A DNA stretch of 14,596 nucleotides from DATMXT01 sp035560415 (GCA_035560415.1 DATMZG010000064.1:1-14596); one strand, 5' to 3'. Shown: positions 1 through 7,531, numbered from the stretch's first letter. Translations and numbers: made by a program. The notes: generated from the letters alone by a model not told the origin.

Positions 1-18
1 GTGTTATTATTAACAAAT

Positions 19-35
19 AGCCGCAAAAAGCGGCT
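19..35. terminator. Small hairpin before the first gene
   Basis: AGCCGC and GCGGCT form a perfect 6-bp stem around an AAAAA loop, followed by an AT-rich stretch (CGATTTATTT) rather than a clean T-run. It could be a weak terminator of a gene left of the window or a hairpin in the leader of the gene at 62. No convincing promoter is visible in bases 1-61, so the first gene may be co-transcribed from outside the window. Confidence 0.35.
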
Positions 36-61
36 CGATTTATTTAAAATTTGAGGTGTTT

Positions 62-985
62 ATGGAGATTTGCGCGGTTATTGCTGCTGCGGGCATGTCG
101 TCGCGAATGGGCGAGTTCAAGCCGATGCTCACCATCGGCTCAATTTCGGTCGCCCAGCGCATCGTGGCGACGCTGCGGCAGGCCGGCGTCTCCAAAATCG
201 TCGTCGTGACCGGCCACAACGCCGACGCGCTGGAACGGCATCTGTCAAAGAGCGGCGCAGTCTTTTTGCGCAATGAGAATTACCGCACGACCCAGATGTT
301 CGACTCGGCCCGCATCGGGCTCTCCTACATACTGGACAAGTGCGACGCGGCGCTCTTCACGCCGGTCGACATTCCGCTCTTTACGGCAGGCACTGTGCGA
401 AAGCTCATGAAGTCGGGGGCGGATTACGCCTGCCCCGTCTGCTGCGGGCAGCGGGGGCACCCGATTTTGCTGTCGCGCAACGTCATTCAGAAAGTGCTGG
501 AGGACAGCGGCGAGGGCGGCCTTGCGGGGGCCCTCGCGCGCTGCGGCATACCGGAGGCTCCGGTCGAGGTCGAGGACCGCGGCGTCCTCTTTGACGCCGA
601 CACCCCGGAGGACTTCGACGTGCTGCTCGACTACCACAACAGCCAGCTTGTCCGGCCGGTCGTCAAGGTGGCGCTGGCCCGCGAACTGCCCTTTTTCGAC
701 GAGCGCATCGCCATGCTGCTGCGGCTCATTGAGGAGACCTCCTCGGTCCACGCCGCATGCCGCCGCATGCAGATGTCCTACAGCGCGGGGTGGAACACCA
801 TCAACGGCATTGAGTCGCAGCTGGGGTACCGGCTGGTCGAGCGCAGCCATGGCGGCAGCGGCGGCGGCAGCAGCCGTCTGTCACCGGAGGGCACGGCGCT
901 GCTGCAGCGGTTTGACCGGTTCAACGATGGCCTCAAGAGGCAGGCCGAGCGCCTGTATGACCGGTATTTTTCCGACATTTTCTGA
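62..985 (+). CDS. MocA-like nucleotidyltransferase fused to a ModE-type DNA-binding domain
   Basis: A 307-residue protein. Residues 1-190 are an NTP-transferase domain of the MobA/MocA class: the nucleotide loop AAAGMSSRMGEFKPML (8-23), VDIP with the metal-binding aspartate D103, GHPIL (132-136), and a C-terminal DADTPEDF (178-185). MocA enzymes transfer CMP from CTP to molybdopterin, giving the dinucleotide cofactor of xanthine-dehydrogenase-type enzymes. Residues about 205-300 are a winged helix like the ModE N-terminus, with the glycine-rich wing GGSGGGSSRLSPEG (264-277). The molybdate-binding domains of real ModE are absent. ATG at 62 is preferred over GTG at 56 because GAGGTG lies at the right spacing. 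The neighbouring XdhC gene supports a molybdenum-hydroxylase role. Enzyme specificity and DNA binding are inferred from family resemblance. Confidence 0.85.
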   Translation: MEICAVIAAAGMSSRMGEFKPMLTIGSISVAQRIVATLRQAGVSKIVVVTGHNADALERHLSKSGAVFLRNENYRTTQMFDSARIGLSYILDKCDAALFTPVDIPLFTAGTVRKLMKSGADYACPVCCGQRGHPILLSRNVIQKVLEDSGEGGLAGALARCGIPEAPVEVEDRGVLFDADTPEDFDVLLDYHNSQLVRPVVKVALARELPFFDERIAMLLRLIEETSSVHAACRRMQMSYSAGWNTINGIESQLGYRLVERSHGGSGGGSSRLSPEGTALLQRFDRFNDGLKRQAERLYDRYFSDIF

Positions 986-1007
986 TGCTCCGTTCATTTT
1001 TGTACGC

Positions 1008-1040
1008 AGCGAGTTATTTTTTATTGCAAATCGCTTTTTT
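1008..1040 (+). terminator. Weak terminator or attenuator-like hairpin
   Basis: AGCGA (1008-1012) can pair with TCGCT (1031-1035), which is followed by a T-run to 1040, as in a weak intrinsic terminator with a long loop. A competing pairing, CGAGTT (1010-1015) with AACTCG (1045-1050), shares the left arm. The stems are short, so this may be chance in an AT-rich spacer. Confidence 0.25.
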
Positions 1041-1057
1041 CTGCAACTCGTTTCACG

Positions 1058-1063
1058 TATACT
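1058..1063 (+). promoter_or_regulatory. Possible -10 element for the phosphatase-HD gene
   Basis: TATACT sits about 20 bases before the ATG at 1085, in the only sizeable gap (99 bases) of the eight-gene run. At 16-18 bases upstream there is only a T-run, so the -35 match is poor. A secondary promoter is possible but unproven. Confidence 0.3.
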
Positions 1064-1084
1064 GTACATAAGGGGGGACTCGCG

Positions 1085-2161
1085 ATGAGAGAGTTGTGGC
1101 TTGTCCGCCACGGGCGGCCGGACATGCCCTACGACAACCCGCGCTGCCTCGGCACGACCGACCTCGGGCTTTCCACGCTCGGCAGGCTGCAAAGCGTGCT
1201 GGCCGGCTTTCACTTGCGCCGGGCCGGGGTCTCAACCGTGTTTTGCAGCAAACTGATGAGAAGCTGTGAGTCGGCCCGCTGTATGGGGTACGACCCCACC
1301 CCCGCAGACGGCTTGCAGGAGCTCCACGCCGGGGAGTGGGACGGGCTGTACTTTGACGAAATCCGTGCCCGCTGGCCCGAACTCTACGCGGCGCGGGGCA
1401 AAGAGCCCTTCCCGCCGCCGCCCGGCGCCGAGGACGAGGCGGCGGGCACAGCGCGGTTTGAGGCGGCCCTGCGGGGACTCCTTGCCGCCTCGGACGGGAA
1501 TGTCGCCGTCGTCACCCACGCAACGGTGACAGGCCTTTTCGTCTGCCGGGCGCTTGGTCTCCCTGTCACACAGGCCCGTCGGTTTCGGCCGGCATATGGA
1601 GCGATCACGCGGTTTTCCTTTGACGGGGAAAGCTTTACACTCTGCGGTGAGCCGGGGCGCGTCCCGCTGCCCACACTTGACGGGGCGCTCTGCACCGCCC
1701 TGCTGCGGGCGGCGGGCACGCCTCCCGAAGTCGCGGCCCACTGCGCGGCAGTTGCGGGCGAGGCCATGCGCATCTGCGGCGAGCTTGCGCAGGCGGGCAT
1801 TTTCCTCGACCGGGAGACGCTCTATGCCGCCGCCATGCTGCACGACATTTTGCGTTTGGAGCCTCGCCACGACGCGGCGGGGGGCGACCTCATCGCCAGG
1901 CTTGGCTATCCGAAAGTCGCCGCCTGCATCGCCGTCCACCACGACTGCCCGTTTGACGGCGACCTCACCGAGGCGGCCGTGCTCTACATCGCCGACAAAC
2001 TGACGCAGGGGACGTCCTATGTATCCCTTGAGGCGCGCTTTGAGGCGAGTTTGAAAAAATGCAAAACCGAAATCGCCCTTCAAAAACATGGGGAGCGGTT
2101 TTTCACAGCAAAGGCCATCCGCGCCAAAATCAATACGTTTTGCGAAAAGGACGTGATTTGA
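1085..2161 (+). CDS. Histidine phosphatase fused to an HD-domain phosphohydrolase
   Basis: A 358-residue two-domain protein. Residues 1-190 are a histidine phosphatase (phosphoglycerate mutase/alpha-ribazole phosphatase class): LVRHGRP with acceptor H9, HAGEWDG with E84, and the second histidine H145 in VVTHATV. Residues about 200-340 look like an HD metal-dependent phosphohydrolase: H219, the H253-D254 pair in MLHDI, H285-H286, and D304 in YIADKL. All expected catalytic residues are present, so both domains should be active. ATG at 1085 follows AAGGGGGG with 7-base spacing. The stop overlaps the XdhC start by one base (TGATG), suggesting coupled translation. The substrate is unknown. A phosphorylated nucleotide or pterin linked to molybdenum cofactor handling is a guess from context only. 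Confidence 0.82.
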   Translation: MRELWLVRHGRPDMPYDNPRCLGTTDLGLSTLGRLQSVLAGFHLRRAGVSTVFCSKLMRSCESARCMGYDPTPADGLQELHAGEWDGLYFDEIRARWPELYAARGKEPFPPPPGAEDEAAGTARFEAALRGLLAASDGNVAVVTHATVTGLFVCRALGLPVTQARRFRPAYGAITRFSFDGESFTLCGEPGRVPLPTLDGALCTALLRAAGTPPEVAAHCAAVAGEAMRICGELAQAGIFLDRETLYAAAMLHDILRLEPRHDAAGGDLIARLGYPKVAACIAVHHDCPFDGDLTEAAVLYIADKLTQGTSYVSLEARFEASLKKCKTEIALQKHGERFFTAKAIRAKINTFCEKDVI

Positions 2162-3174
2162 TGAGACAAATGCTGAAAACACTGTCTGAGTACATCCGCT
2201 CCGGCCGGCCGGCCGTGCTGGTCACGGTCATCGCAAGCTCCGGGGCGACGCCGCGCGGCGCCGGCGCCCGCATGCTGGTGGGCGAAGAGGGCCGCATTTG
2301 CGGCACCATCGGCGGCGGGGCGGTCGAGTACCGCTCGACTGGGCTAGCCATGGAGGCGCTTTCGACGGGACACTCCCACGAGCACAATTTTACGCTGACA
2401 AAGGACGATGTGCAAAATCTCGGCATGATCTGCGGCGGCGCGGTGGACGTCTTTTTCCGCTACATTGCGGCTGGGGACAAGGAGGTCGTCGCCCTGTGTG
2501 AGGAGGCGCAGCGCCTCTTTTCCAAGGGGCGGGACATGTGGCTCCTCTACGACATTTCGCGGGGCGGCACGCTTGGGCTCTATACAAAAGAGGAGGGCTT
2601 TTTCCCGCAGGGCGCTTTTGACTTCATGCCGGACATGCTCTCCCGCCATCCCGTGCGCATCACAGGCGTCGGGCATGACATCTACTCAGAGCAGATCTCC
2701 TCGTCGGGCCGGGTCTATGTCTTTGGCTGCGGCCATGTGGCGCAGGAGCTGGTGCCGGTTTTGGCGCACGTCGGTTTCCCCTGCGTCGCCCTCGACGACC
2801 GGCCGGAGTTTGCCGACCGGGCGCTGTTTCCCACCGCGCACGAGGTGAAGCGCATTGACTTTGCGCGCATTTTTGACGCCGTCGAGATCGGCCCCGAAGA
2901 CTATGTCTGCGTCATGACCCGCGGCCACGCCTTTGACGCCGTCGTCCAGGCGCAGGTGCTGAAAACCCCGGCCTGCTACATCGGCGTCATCGGCAGTGCG
3001 GCCAAGAAGGCCGGCGTTTTCCAACGGCTCTACGAGCAGGGGTTTACGACAGCCGACACGGACCGCATCACCTCTCCCATCGGGCTTGCCATCAAGGCCG
3101 AAACGCCGGCCGAAATCGCCATCAGCATTGCGGGGCAGCTCATTGAGTTTCGCGCAAGGCGCAACGCGCAGTGA
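2161..3174 (+). CDS. XdhC/CoxI-family molybdenum hydroxylase maturation factor
   Basis: A 337-residue cytoplasmic protein. The N-terminal part is the XdhC/CoxI domain: SSGATPRGAGARMLV (26-40), GTIGGGAVE (48-56), and C91 in the ICGGAVDVFF motif. After a linker, a Rossmann domain starts at VYVFGCGHVAQEL (185-197) and ends with IGVIGSAAKK (274-283) and SPIGLAIKAETPAEIA (305-320), both typical of the family. XdhC proteins bind molybdenum cofactor and help its sulfuration and insertion into xanthine-dehydrogenase-type hydroxylases. An in-frame upstream ATG at 2059 lies inside the preceding gene. ATG at 2161 was chosen because AAAGGA precedes it and it overlaps the upstream stop. The pairing with a MocA-like gene matches selenium-dependent molybdenum hydroxylase gene clusters. 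Selenium dependence itself cannot be shown here. Confidence 0.9.
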   Translation: MRQMLKTLSEYIRSGRPAVLVTVIASSGATPRGAGARMLVGEEGRICGTIGGGAVEYRSTGLAMEALSTGHSHEHNFTLTKDDVQNLGMICGGAVDVFFRYIAAGDKEVVALCEEAQRLFSKGRDMWLLYDISRGGTLGLYTKEEGFFPQGAFDFMPDMLSRHPVRITGVGHDIYSEQISSSGRVYVFGCGHVAQELVPVLAHVGFPCVALDDRPEFADRALFPTAHEVKRIDFARIFDAVEIGPEDYVCVMTRGHAFDAVVQAQVLKTPACYIGVIGSAAKKAGVFQRLYEQGFTTADTDRITSPIGLAIKAETPAEIAISIAGQLIEFRARRNAQ

Positions 3175-3761
3175 CGGCCCGGCTCTTTTTGACCGGCCCC
3201 GTCGGCTGCGGAAAGACGACGATGCTCCGCACAGCCCTCGGGGAGGCGGTGGGGCGGGCCGGCGGCTTTGTGACCGAGCGCATTTACGACGGGGACGGGG
3301 CGCCGGCGGGGTTTGAGCTCATGCGCACAGCTGAGCTCGCAAAGGCGCCGGCATTGCGCTGCGGCAGGCGGTTCCTCAGCTTTGGCGGCGGGGCGCCCCG
3401 CCATGACGACAGTGTCTTCACGGAGTACGCCGTCAAAATCCTGCGGGAGAGCGCCGCGGCCCCCTTTGCCGTCCTCGACGAGTTCGGCGGCTTTGAGTTG
3501 ACGCTGCCGGACTTTGAGGCGGCGCTCTATGACTTTCTGGCATCGGGCCTGCCGACCATCGGCGTGCTCAAGGCCATTCCCTCGGCCAAAAAGCTCGGGG
3601 AGCGGCTGGGGCTCTGGGAGGAGCTCCACCGGCGGGCGCTGCGGCTTGAGGCGGCGCTTGCGGCCGACCCCGACACGGCGGTGCTGCGCACGACCGGGCG
3701 ATACGACGAGGCCGCAAAGGCGGCCGTCAGTGAGTGGGTGAGAAATTTTGCGGACAAATGA
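3171..3761 (+). CDS. THEP1-like P-loop NTPase
   Basis: A 196-residue protein starting at GTG, which overlaps the XdhC stop by four bases (GTGA). The Walker A motif GPVGCGKTT is at 9-17. The Walker B region LDEFGGFEL (102-110) matches the DEIGxMEL pattern of THEP1/NTPase_1 nucleoside-triphosphatases (COG1618 type), and a GGFVTERI segment (31-38) follows the first helix as in that family. Length fits a single-domain THEP1 protein of about 180-200 residues. Family members hydrolyse NTPs in vitro, but their cellular role is poorly defined. Position between XdhC and the importer suggests a role in cofactor or metal handling, perhaps as an energy-coupling GTPase/ATPase. It is not YqeC, although YqeC is another P-loop protein of selenium-molybdenum clusters. 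Confidence 0.8.
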   Translation: MTARLFLTGPVGCGKTTMLRTALGEAVGRAGGFVTERIYDGDGAPAGFELMRTAELAKAPALRCGRRFLSFGGGAPRHDDSVFTEYAVKILRESAAAPFAVLDEFGGFELTLPDFEAALYDFLASGLPTIGVLKAIPSAKKLGERLGLWEELHRRALRLEAALAADPDTAVLRTTGRYDEAAKAAVSEWVRNFADK

Positions 3762-4500
3762 CGCCATTTGGCAGCTCTACGACGCCCTGCTCGAGGGCAT
3801 CCCCGAGGGCAAAACAATCGAATACACCGCCGTCTCTGAGCTGTGGTCGCTCGTGGGGACGGCAGACAGCGTCGGCGTCGCCATGACGACATCCGGCGAC
3901 ACCCGTCCGCCCATTTTGACCGAGGGCTTTACGGGCAGCGACTTAAAGCGGGCGGCTGCGGCCTTAAAGAGCTGGAATTTCGACGAGGCGGGGTACGGCG
4001 GCGCCGCCGTCAACGCCCACTACAACACAAAAACCCGACTCCGGCGGCTTGCCTGCGGCGAGCCCTACAAAAATTACTGCACAAGGGGGCTTGACCTTGA
4101 GGGCAAGACGGTCGGGATGGTGGGCCACCTGAAGACGCCGCCGGAGCTCTTTGCCGGCACCCGCGAGGTCTTCATTCTCGAGCGAAATCCGCAGGCGGGC
4201 GACTACCCCGACCCCGCATGTGAATATCTGCTGCCAATGTGCGATATCGCGATCATCACCGGCAGCGCCCTTGTCAACAAGACGCTGCCCCGGCTATTGG
4301 ACCTTTGCCGTGGGGCCTATGTCATTTTGACAGGGCCGTCGGTCCCCATGTGTCCCGCCCTGCTGGAGTTTGGCATCGACCGGCTGGCAGGGCTGGTCCT
4401 GACCGATTTTGCGGGGGCCGTCCGGCATGTGCGGGACAACGTTTTAGGGCCGCCATTTACATACGGGCAGACTTTTTTGATCGGCAGGGACCTGCCATGA
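3748..4500 (+). CDS. DUF364/DUF4213 protein, putative metal chelation
   Basis: A 250-residue protein. The N-terminal part has the DUF4213 segment ending GYGGAAVNAHYN (82-93). The C-terminal part has the DUF364 features TVGMVGHLK (121-129), VFILERNP (141-148), CDIAIITGSALVNKTLPRLL (165-184) and VILTGPSVPMCPALL (192-206). Structural work on the family suggested heavy-metal or ligand chelation, but no activity is established. The start is TTG at 3748, overlapping the upstream gene by 14 bases. The more attractive-looking ATG at 3758 is out of frame, and a stop at 3739-3741 rules out longer versions. The gene overlaps the following permease by four bases (ATGA). DUF364 genes often accompany FecCD-type transporters, so a role in handling the imported metal is a reasonable inference. 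Confidence 0.83.
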   Translation: MRTNDAIWQLYDALLEGIPEGKTIEYTAVSELWSLVGTADSVGVAMTTSGDTRPPILTEGFTGSDLKRAAAALKSWNFDEAGYGGAAVNAHYNTKTRLRRLACGEPYKNYCTRGLDLEGKTVGMVGHLKTPPELFAGTREVFILERNPQAGDYPDPACEYLLPMCDIAIITGSALVNKTLPRLLDLCRGAYVILTGPSVPMCPALLEFGIDRLAGLVLTDFAGAVRHVRDNVLGPPFTYGQTFLIGRDLP

Positions 4501-5570
4501 TGGAGCAGCGCGAGAAAATCCTGTCGGAGGAGCCTGTCATTCCCGACCGGGACAGGCGCCCCTTAAGCTGCAAAAGCGTCAACCTCCTACTCTTTGGCCT
4601 GCTCTTTGTCTGCATGGCGCTCTCCTTTTTAGTCGGCCGGTATCCGGTGCCGATGCGGGAGTTCTTCGGCATTGTGTGGGGCCGTTTGATTGGCTTTTTC
4701 GGACAGGCGGTCACGCCCTTTTGGACGGCCCAGATGGAGTCGGCCGTCATCAACGTGCGGCTGCCCCGGGTGCTCATGGGGGTGCTCGTCGGGGCCTGCC
4801 TTGCGGCGGCGGGCGCCTCCTACCAGGGGGTATTTCAAAACCCGATGGCCTCGCCCGACCTGCTCGGGGCCTCGGCCGGGGCCGGCTTTGGCGCCGCGCT
4901 CGCCATCTATTACGGGCTGCCGAGCTTCGGAATCACACTGTCCGCCTTTTGCATGAGCCTTGCGACCGTGGCTGTGGTCTTCTTCATCAGCAAGCGGACA
5001 AGGGGTGAACGGGTGCTGGGCCTCATTTTGGCCGGCATCATGGTGAGCTCGCTCTTTTCGGCCGGGACCTCCTTCATCAAGCTGGTCGCCGACCCCACGA
5101 ACAAGCTGCCCCTCATCACCTACTGGCTGATGGGCAGCCTTGCCGGGGCCAAGTGGAGCGAGCTGCGGTTTGTCATTTTTCCGATGCTGGCGGGGCTTAT
5201 TCCCCTCTTTTTGCTGCGGTGGCGGCTGAGCGTGCTCACGATGGGGGACGACGAGGCCCGCTCCATGGGGGTCGACGCCGGCCGGCTGCGCTTTTTCGCC
5301 GTGCTCTGCGCCACCCTCGTGACGGCCTCGGCCGTCTCGGTGTCCGGCATGATCGGCTGGGTGGGGCTTGTCATCCCCCACATGATGCGAAAGCTCGTGG
5401 GCAGCGACTACCGGTGGCTCATGCCGGCCTCCATGACGGGCGGCGGGCTGTTCTTGCTCATTGTCGACAACGTCTCCCGAAACCTCTTTAAGGCGGGACT
5501 TCCCATCGGCATCCTGACCGCCTTTGTCGGCGCGCCGTTTTTCCTGTGGCTCATCACGAGAAGGGGGTGA
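4497..5570 (+). CDS. FecCD-type ABC transporter permease
   Basis: A 357-residue membrane protein. A cytoplasmic N-terminal tail of about 30 residues leads into the first membrane segment, with several more hydrophobic stretches to the C-terminus, as in the BtuC/FecCD family. Recognisable family signatures are VRLPRVLMGVLVG, GASYQGVFQNPMASPDLLG, GMIGWVGLVIPHMMR and the terminal LPIGILTAFVGAPFF. BtuC-type permeases form homodimers that import iron complexes, cobalamin, heme or, in MolBCA, molybdate and tungstate. ATG at 4497 follows CAGGGA and overlaps the DUF364 stop. ATG at 4500 is an equally possible start. Much longer open frame exists upstream but lies inside the DUF364 gene. The substrate is inferred from context only. 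Confidence 0.93.
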   Translation: MMEQREKILSEEPVIPDRDRRPLSCKSVNLLLFGLLFVCMALSFLVGRYPVPMREFFGIVWGRLIGFFGQAVTPFWTAQMESAVINVRLPRVLMGVLVGACLAAAGASYQGVFQNPMASPDLLGASAGAGFGAALAIYYGLPSFGITLSAFCMSLATVAVVFFISKRTRGERVLGLILAGIMVSSLFSAGTSFIKLVADPTNKLPLITYWLMGSLAGAKWSELRFVIFPMLAGLIPLFLLRWRLSVLTMGDDEARSMGVDAGRLRFFAVLCATLVTASAVSVSGMIGWVGLVIPHMMRKLVGSDYRWLMPASMTGGGLFLLIVDNVSRNLFKAGLPIGILTAFVGAPFFLWLITRRG

Positions 5571-5577
5571 GGGAACT

Positions 5578-6384
5578 TTGGGTGTGGAAGTGAAAAACCT
5601 CTCCTTTTCCTACGGCGGCGGCGATGTGCTGAAAGAGGTCAGCTTTACCGCCTGCCCCGGCCAGTTTCTCTCGATTTTAGGCCCCAACGGCGTTGGCAAG
5701 TCGACCCTCTTCAAGTGCGTCTTAGGGCTTTTGCGAAACTACCGGGGCGAGGTCGCCATTGACGGGGCTGACGCCAAAACTCTCTCAGTGCCCGAGATGG
5801 CAAAGCGCGTGGCCTATATCCCGCAGTCGGGGTATCCCGTGTTCAACTACAGTGTGCACGACATCGTGCTGATGGGGGTGACTTCGAGGCTCTCGGTCTT
5901 TGAGACCCCCAAAAAGCAGGACAGCGAAAGAGCTGACGCGGCCATGCAAAAAATCGGCATTGCCCATCTGCGGGACCGGTGTTTCCACCATCTGTCGGGC
6001 GGCGAGCGGCAGCTCGTGATGATTGCGCGGGCCCTGACCCAGCAGGCAAAGGTGCTGATGCTCGACGAGCCGACCTCAAGCCTCGACTTCGGCAATCAGG
6101 TCATGGTGATGGCGCAGGCGAGAGAGCTCGCCCACGAGGGTTACACTGTCATTGCGACCACCCACAACCCCGAGCAGTCCTACATGTTCTCCGACCGAAT
6201 CCTGGCCCTCAAAGGCGGGCGCATTCTCACTGACGGGCCGCCCCGCGAAGTGCTCGACGAGGCGCTGATAAAAGAGCTCTACCGCGTTGAGGCGACGGTC
6301 TCAAGCCTGTTTGAAGACCGGGTGCGGGTCTGCACCCCCAATATGATTTTGGATAACCGGCGTCCGGAGGACGTCAACCAATAA
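5578..6384 (+). CDS. ABC transporter ATPase of the FecE/BtuD type
   Basis: A 268-residue cytoplasmic ATPase that would power the permease encoded just upstream. All motifs are intact: Walker A GPNGVGKST (35-43), Q-loop region YIPQSG (80-85), signature LSGGERQ (139-145), Walker B VLMLDEP with D163 and E164, D-loop SSLD (167-170), and H-loop H196 in TTHNPEQ. The start is TTG at 5578, supported by the sequence GGGGGTGA at 5563-5570, which ends 7 bases before it and also contains the permease stop. GTG at 5584 is an alternative. The reading frame extends upstream to 5524, but that part lies in the permease gene. The C-terminal tail after about residue 240 is slightly longer than the core domain. 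Confidence 0.93.
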   Translation: MGVEVKNLSFSYGGGDVLKEVSFTACPGQFLSILGPNGVGKSTLFKCVLGLLRNYRGEVAIDGADAKTLSVPEMAKRVAYIPQSGYPVFNYSVHDIVLMGVTSRLSVFETPKKQDSERADAAMQKIGIAHLRDRCFHHLSGGERQLVMIARALTQQAKVLMLDEPTSSLDFGNQVMVMAQARELAHEGYTVIATTHNPEQSYMFSDRILALKGGRILTDGPPREVLDEALIKELYRVEATVSSLFEDRVRVCTPNMILDNRRPEDVNQ

Positions 6385-6394
6385 GGAGGCCATC

Positions 6395-7480
6395 ATGAAA
6401 AAGCGTATTATTGCCCTGCTCCTTGCCCTTGTTTTGGCTGTCGGCATGCTCGCCGGATGCCAGAAGACCCCTGCCGCAACCCCGCCGGAGCCTGACCCCG
6501 AGACGAGGGAGTTTGTCGACTCCACCGGGCGCACGGTCACCATCCCTTATGAAGTGACCAAAATTGCCGTCAGCGGGCCCCTGACCCAGGTCTACGTGCT
6601 GCCGCTGGCCGGCGACATGCTGGTCGGCGTTTCCAACGCCTTTGCCGAAGACGCGAAAACCTATCTGCCGGCCTATCTGTACGAACTGCCCGACGTCGGC
6701 CAGCTCTACGGCGGCAAAAGCGAGATGGACCTGGAGGCGCTGCTGGCCGCGGCCCCCGACGTCGTCGTCGACGTGGGCGAGGCCAAAGCCACCATCGTGG
6801 AGGACATGGACGCCCTGACCGCCCAGACCGGAATTCCCTTCATCCACATTGACGCGACGGTCAAGACCGCGCCCGACGCCTACCGAAAGCTGGGCGAGCT
6901 GCTCGGCCGCCCCGAGAAGGCTGAGGAACTCGCGGCCTGGTGCGAGGCCACTTACGCCGACACCACCGCCATGATGGCGGCAGTCGACGCCGCCGGCGCC
7001 CGCAAGTCGCTGCTCTACTGCCTCGGCGACAAGGGCCTCAACGTCATTGCCCAGGGCTCCTATCACGCCGAGACCGTCAACCTCATGGGGGACAACGCGG
7101 CCGAGCTTGCGGACGTCGTCTCCTCCGGCATGGGCAACGAGGTCGACTTGGAGCAGATCATGGTCTGGAATCCCGACATCGTCCTCTTTGCCCCCGACAG
7201 CATTTACGACACAGTGACGGACGACGTCGCCTGGCAGGAACTGCCCGCCATCGCGGCCGGCGCCTACTACAGAGCGCCTGCCATGCCCTACGGCTGGCTG
7301 TCAAGCCCGCCCTCGGTGCAGCGGTATCTGGGCATGCTGTGGCTCGGGAGTCTCCTCTACCCCGACTACGCCGACTACGACCTCAAAGAAAAAGTCACCG
7401 GCTATTACAAGACTTTTTATGACTGCGAGCTGACGGACGAGATGTACGCCGAGCTTACGGCCGGCGCACTTCCAAAATAA
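6395..7480 (+). CDS. Lipoprotein ABC substrate-binding protein, BtuF/FecB type
   Basis: A 361-residue protein. Residues 1-21 are a signal peptide with a charged MKKR start and lipobox LAGC (19-22), so C22 should be lipidated and the protein anchored outside the membrane. A proline-rich linker (about 23-35) precedes a helical-backbone binding fold: REFVDSTGRTVTIP (38-51), EALLAAAPDVVVDVG (114-128), and VWNPDIVLF in the second lobe. This is the cluster A-II/TroA-like layout of receptors for iron-siderophore, cobalamin and molybdate (MolA) systems. ATG at 6395 has an optimal AAGGAGG 5 bases upstream. The gene closes the operon before a strong terminator. Substrate cannot be read directly. Neighbouring molybdenum-cofactor genes make molybdate or tungstate a fair guess. 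Confidence 0.9.
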   Translation: MKKRIIALLLALVLAVGMLAGCQKTPAATPPEPDPETREFVDSTGRTVTIPYEVTKIAVSGPLTQVYVLPLAGDMLVGVSNAFAEDAKTYLPAYLYELPDVGQLYGGKSEMDLEALLAAAPDVVVDVGEAKATIVEDMDALTAQTGIPFIHIDATVKTAPDAYRKLGELLGRPEKAEELAAWCEATYADTTAMMAAVDAAGARKSLLYCLGDKGLNVIAQGSYHAETVNLMGDNAAELADVVSSGMGNEVDLEQIMVWNPDIVLFAPDSIYDTVTDDVAWQELPAIAAGAYYRAPAMPYGWLSSPPSVQRYLGMLWLGSLLYPDYADYDLKEKVTGYYKTFYDCELTDEMYAELTAGALPK

Positions 7481-7492
7481 AACATAAACACC

Positions 7493-7531
7493 AAAGGGCG
7501 GATGAAGAAAAAATTCTTCATCCGCCTTTTT
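7493..7531 (+). terminator. Strong intrinsic terminator after the binding-protein gene
   Basis: GGCGGATGAAGAA (7497-7509) pairs perfectly with TTCTTCATCCGCC (7514-7526) around an AAAA loop, followed by TTTTT (7527-7531). It begins shortly after the stop at 7480 and ends the eight-gene unit. Confidence 0.93.

Noticed and set aside
2059..2160. 34-residue N-terminal extension of the XdhC protein
   Set aside because: It overlaps the previous gene and does not resemble the XdhC N-terminus. ATG at 2161 has a ribosome site and overlaps the upstream stop.
1232..2182. 316-codon open frame on the - strand opposite the phosphatase-HD gene
   Set aside because: The + strand frame has intact catalytic motifs of two families. 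The opposite frame has none.
3758..3760. ATG overlapping the NTPase stop, as start of the DUF364 gene
   Set aside because: It is in a different frame from the DUF364 protein and encodes no recognisable sequence.
4239..4496. 86-residue N-terminal extension of the permease
   Set aside because: It lies inside the DUF364 gene. FecCD permeases begin with a short cytoplasmic tail, as from ATG at 4497.
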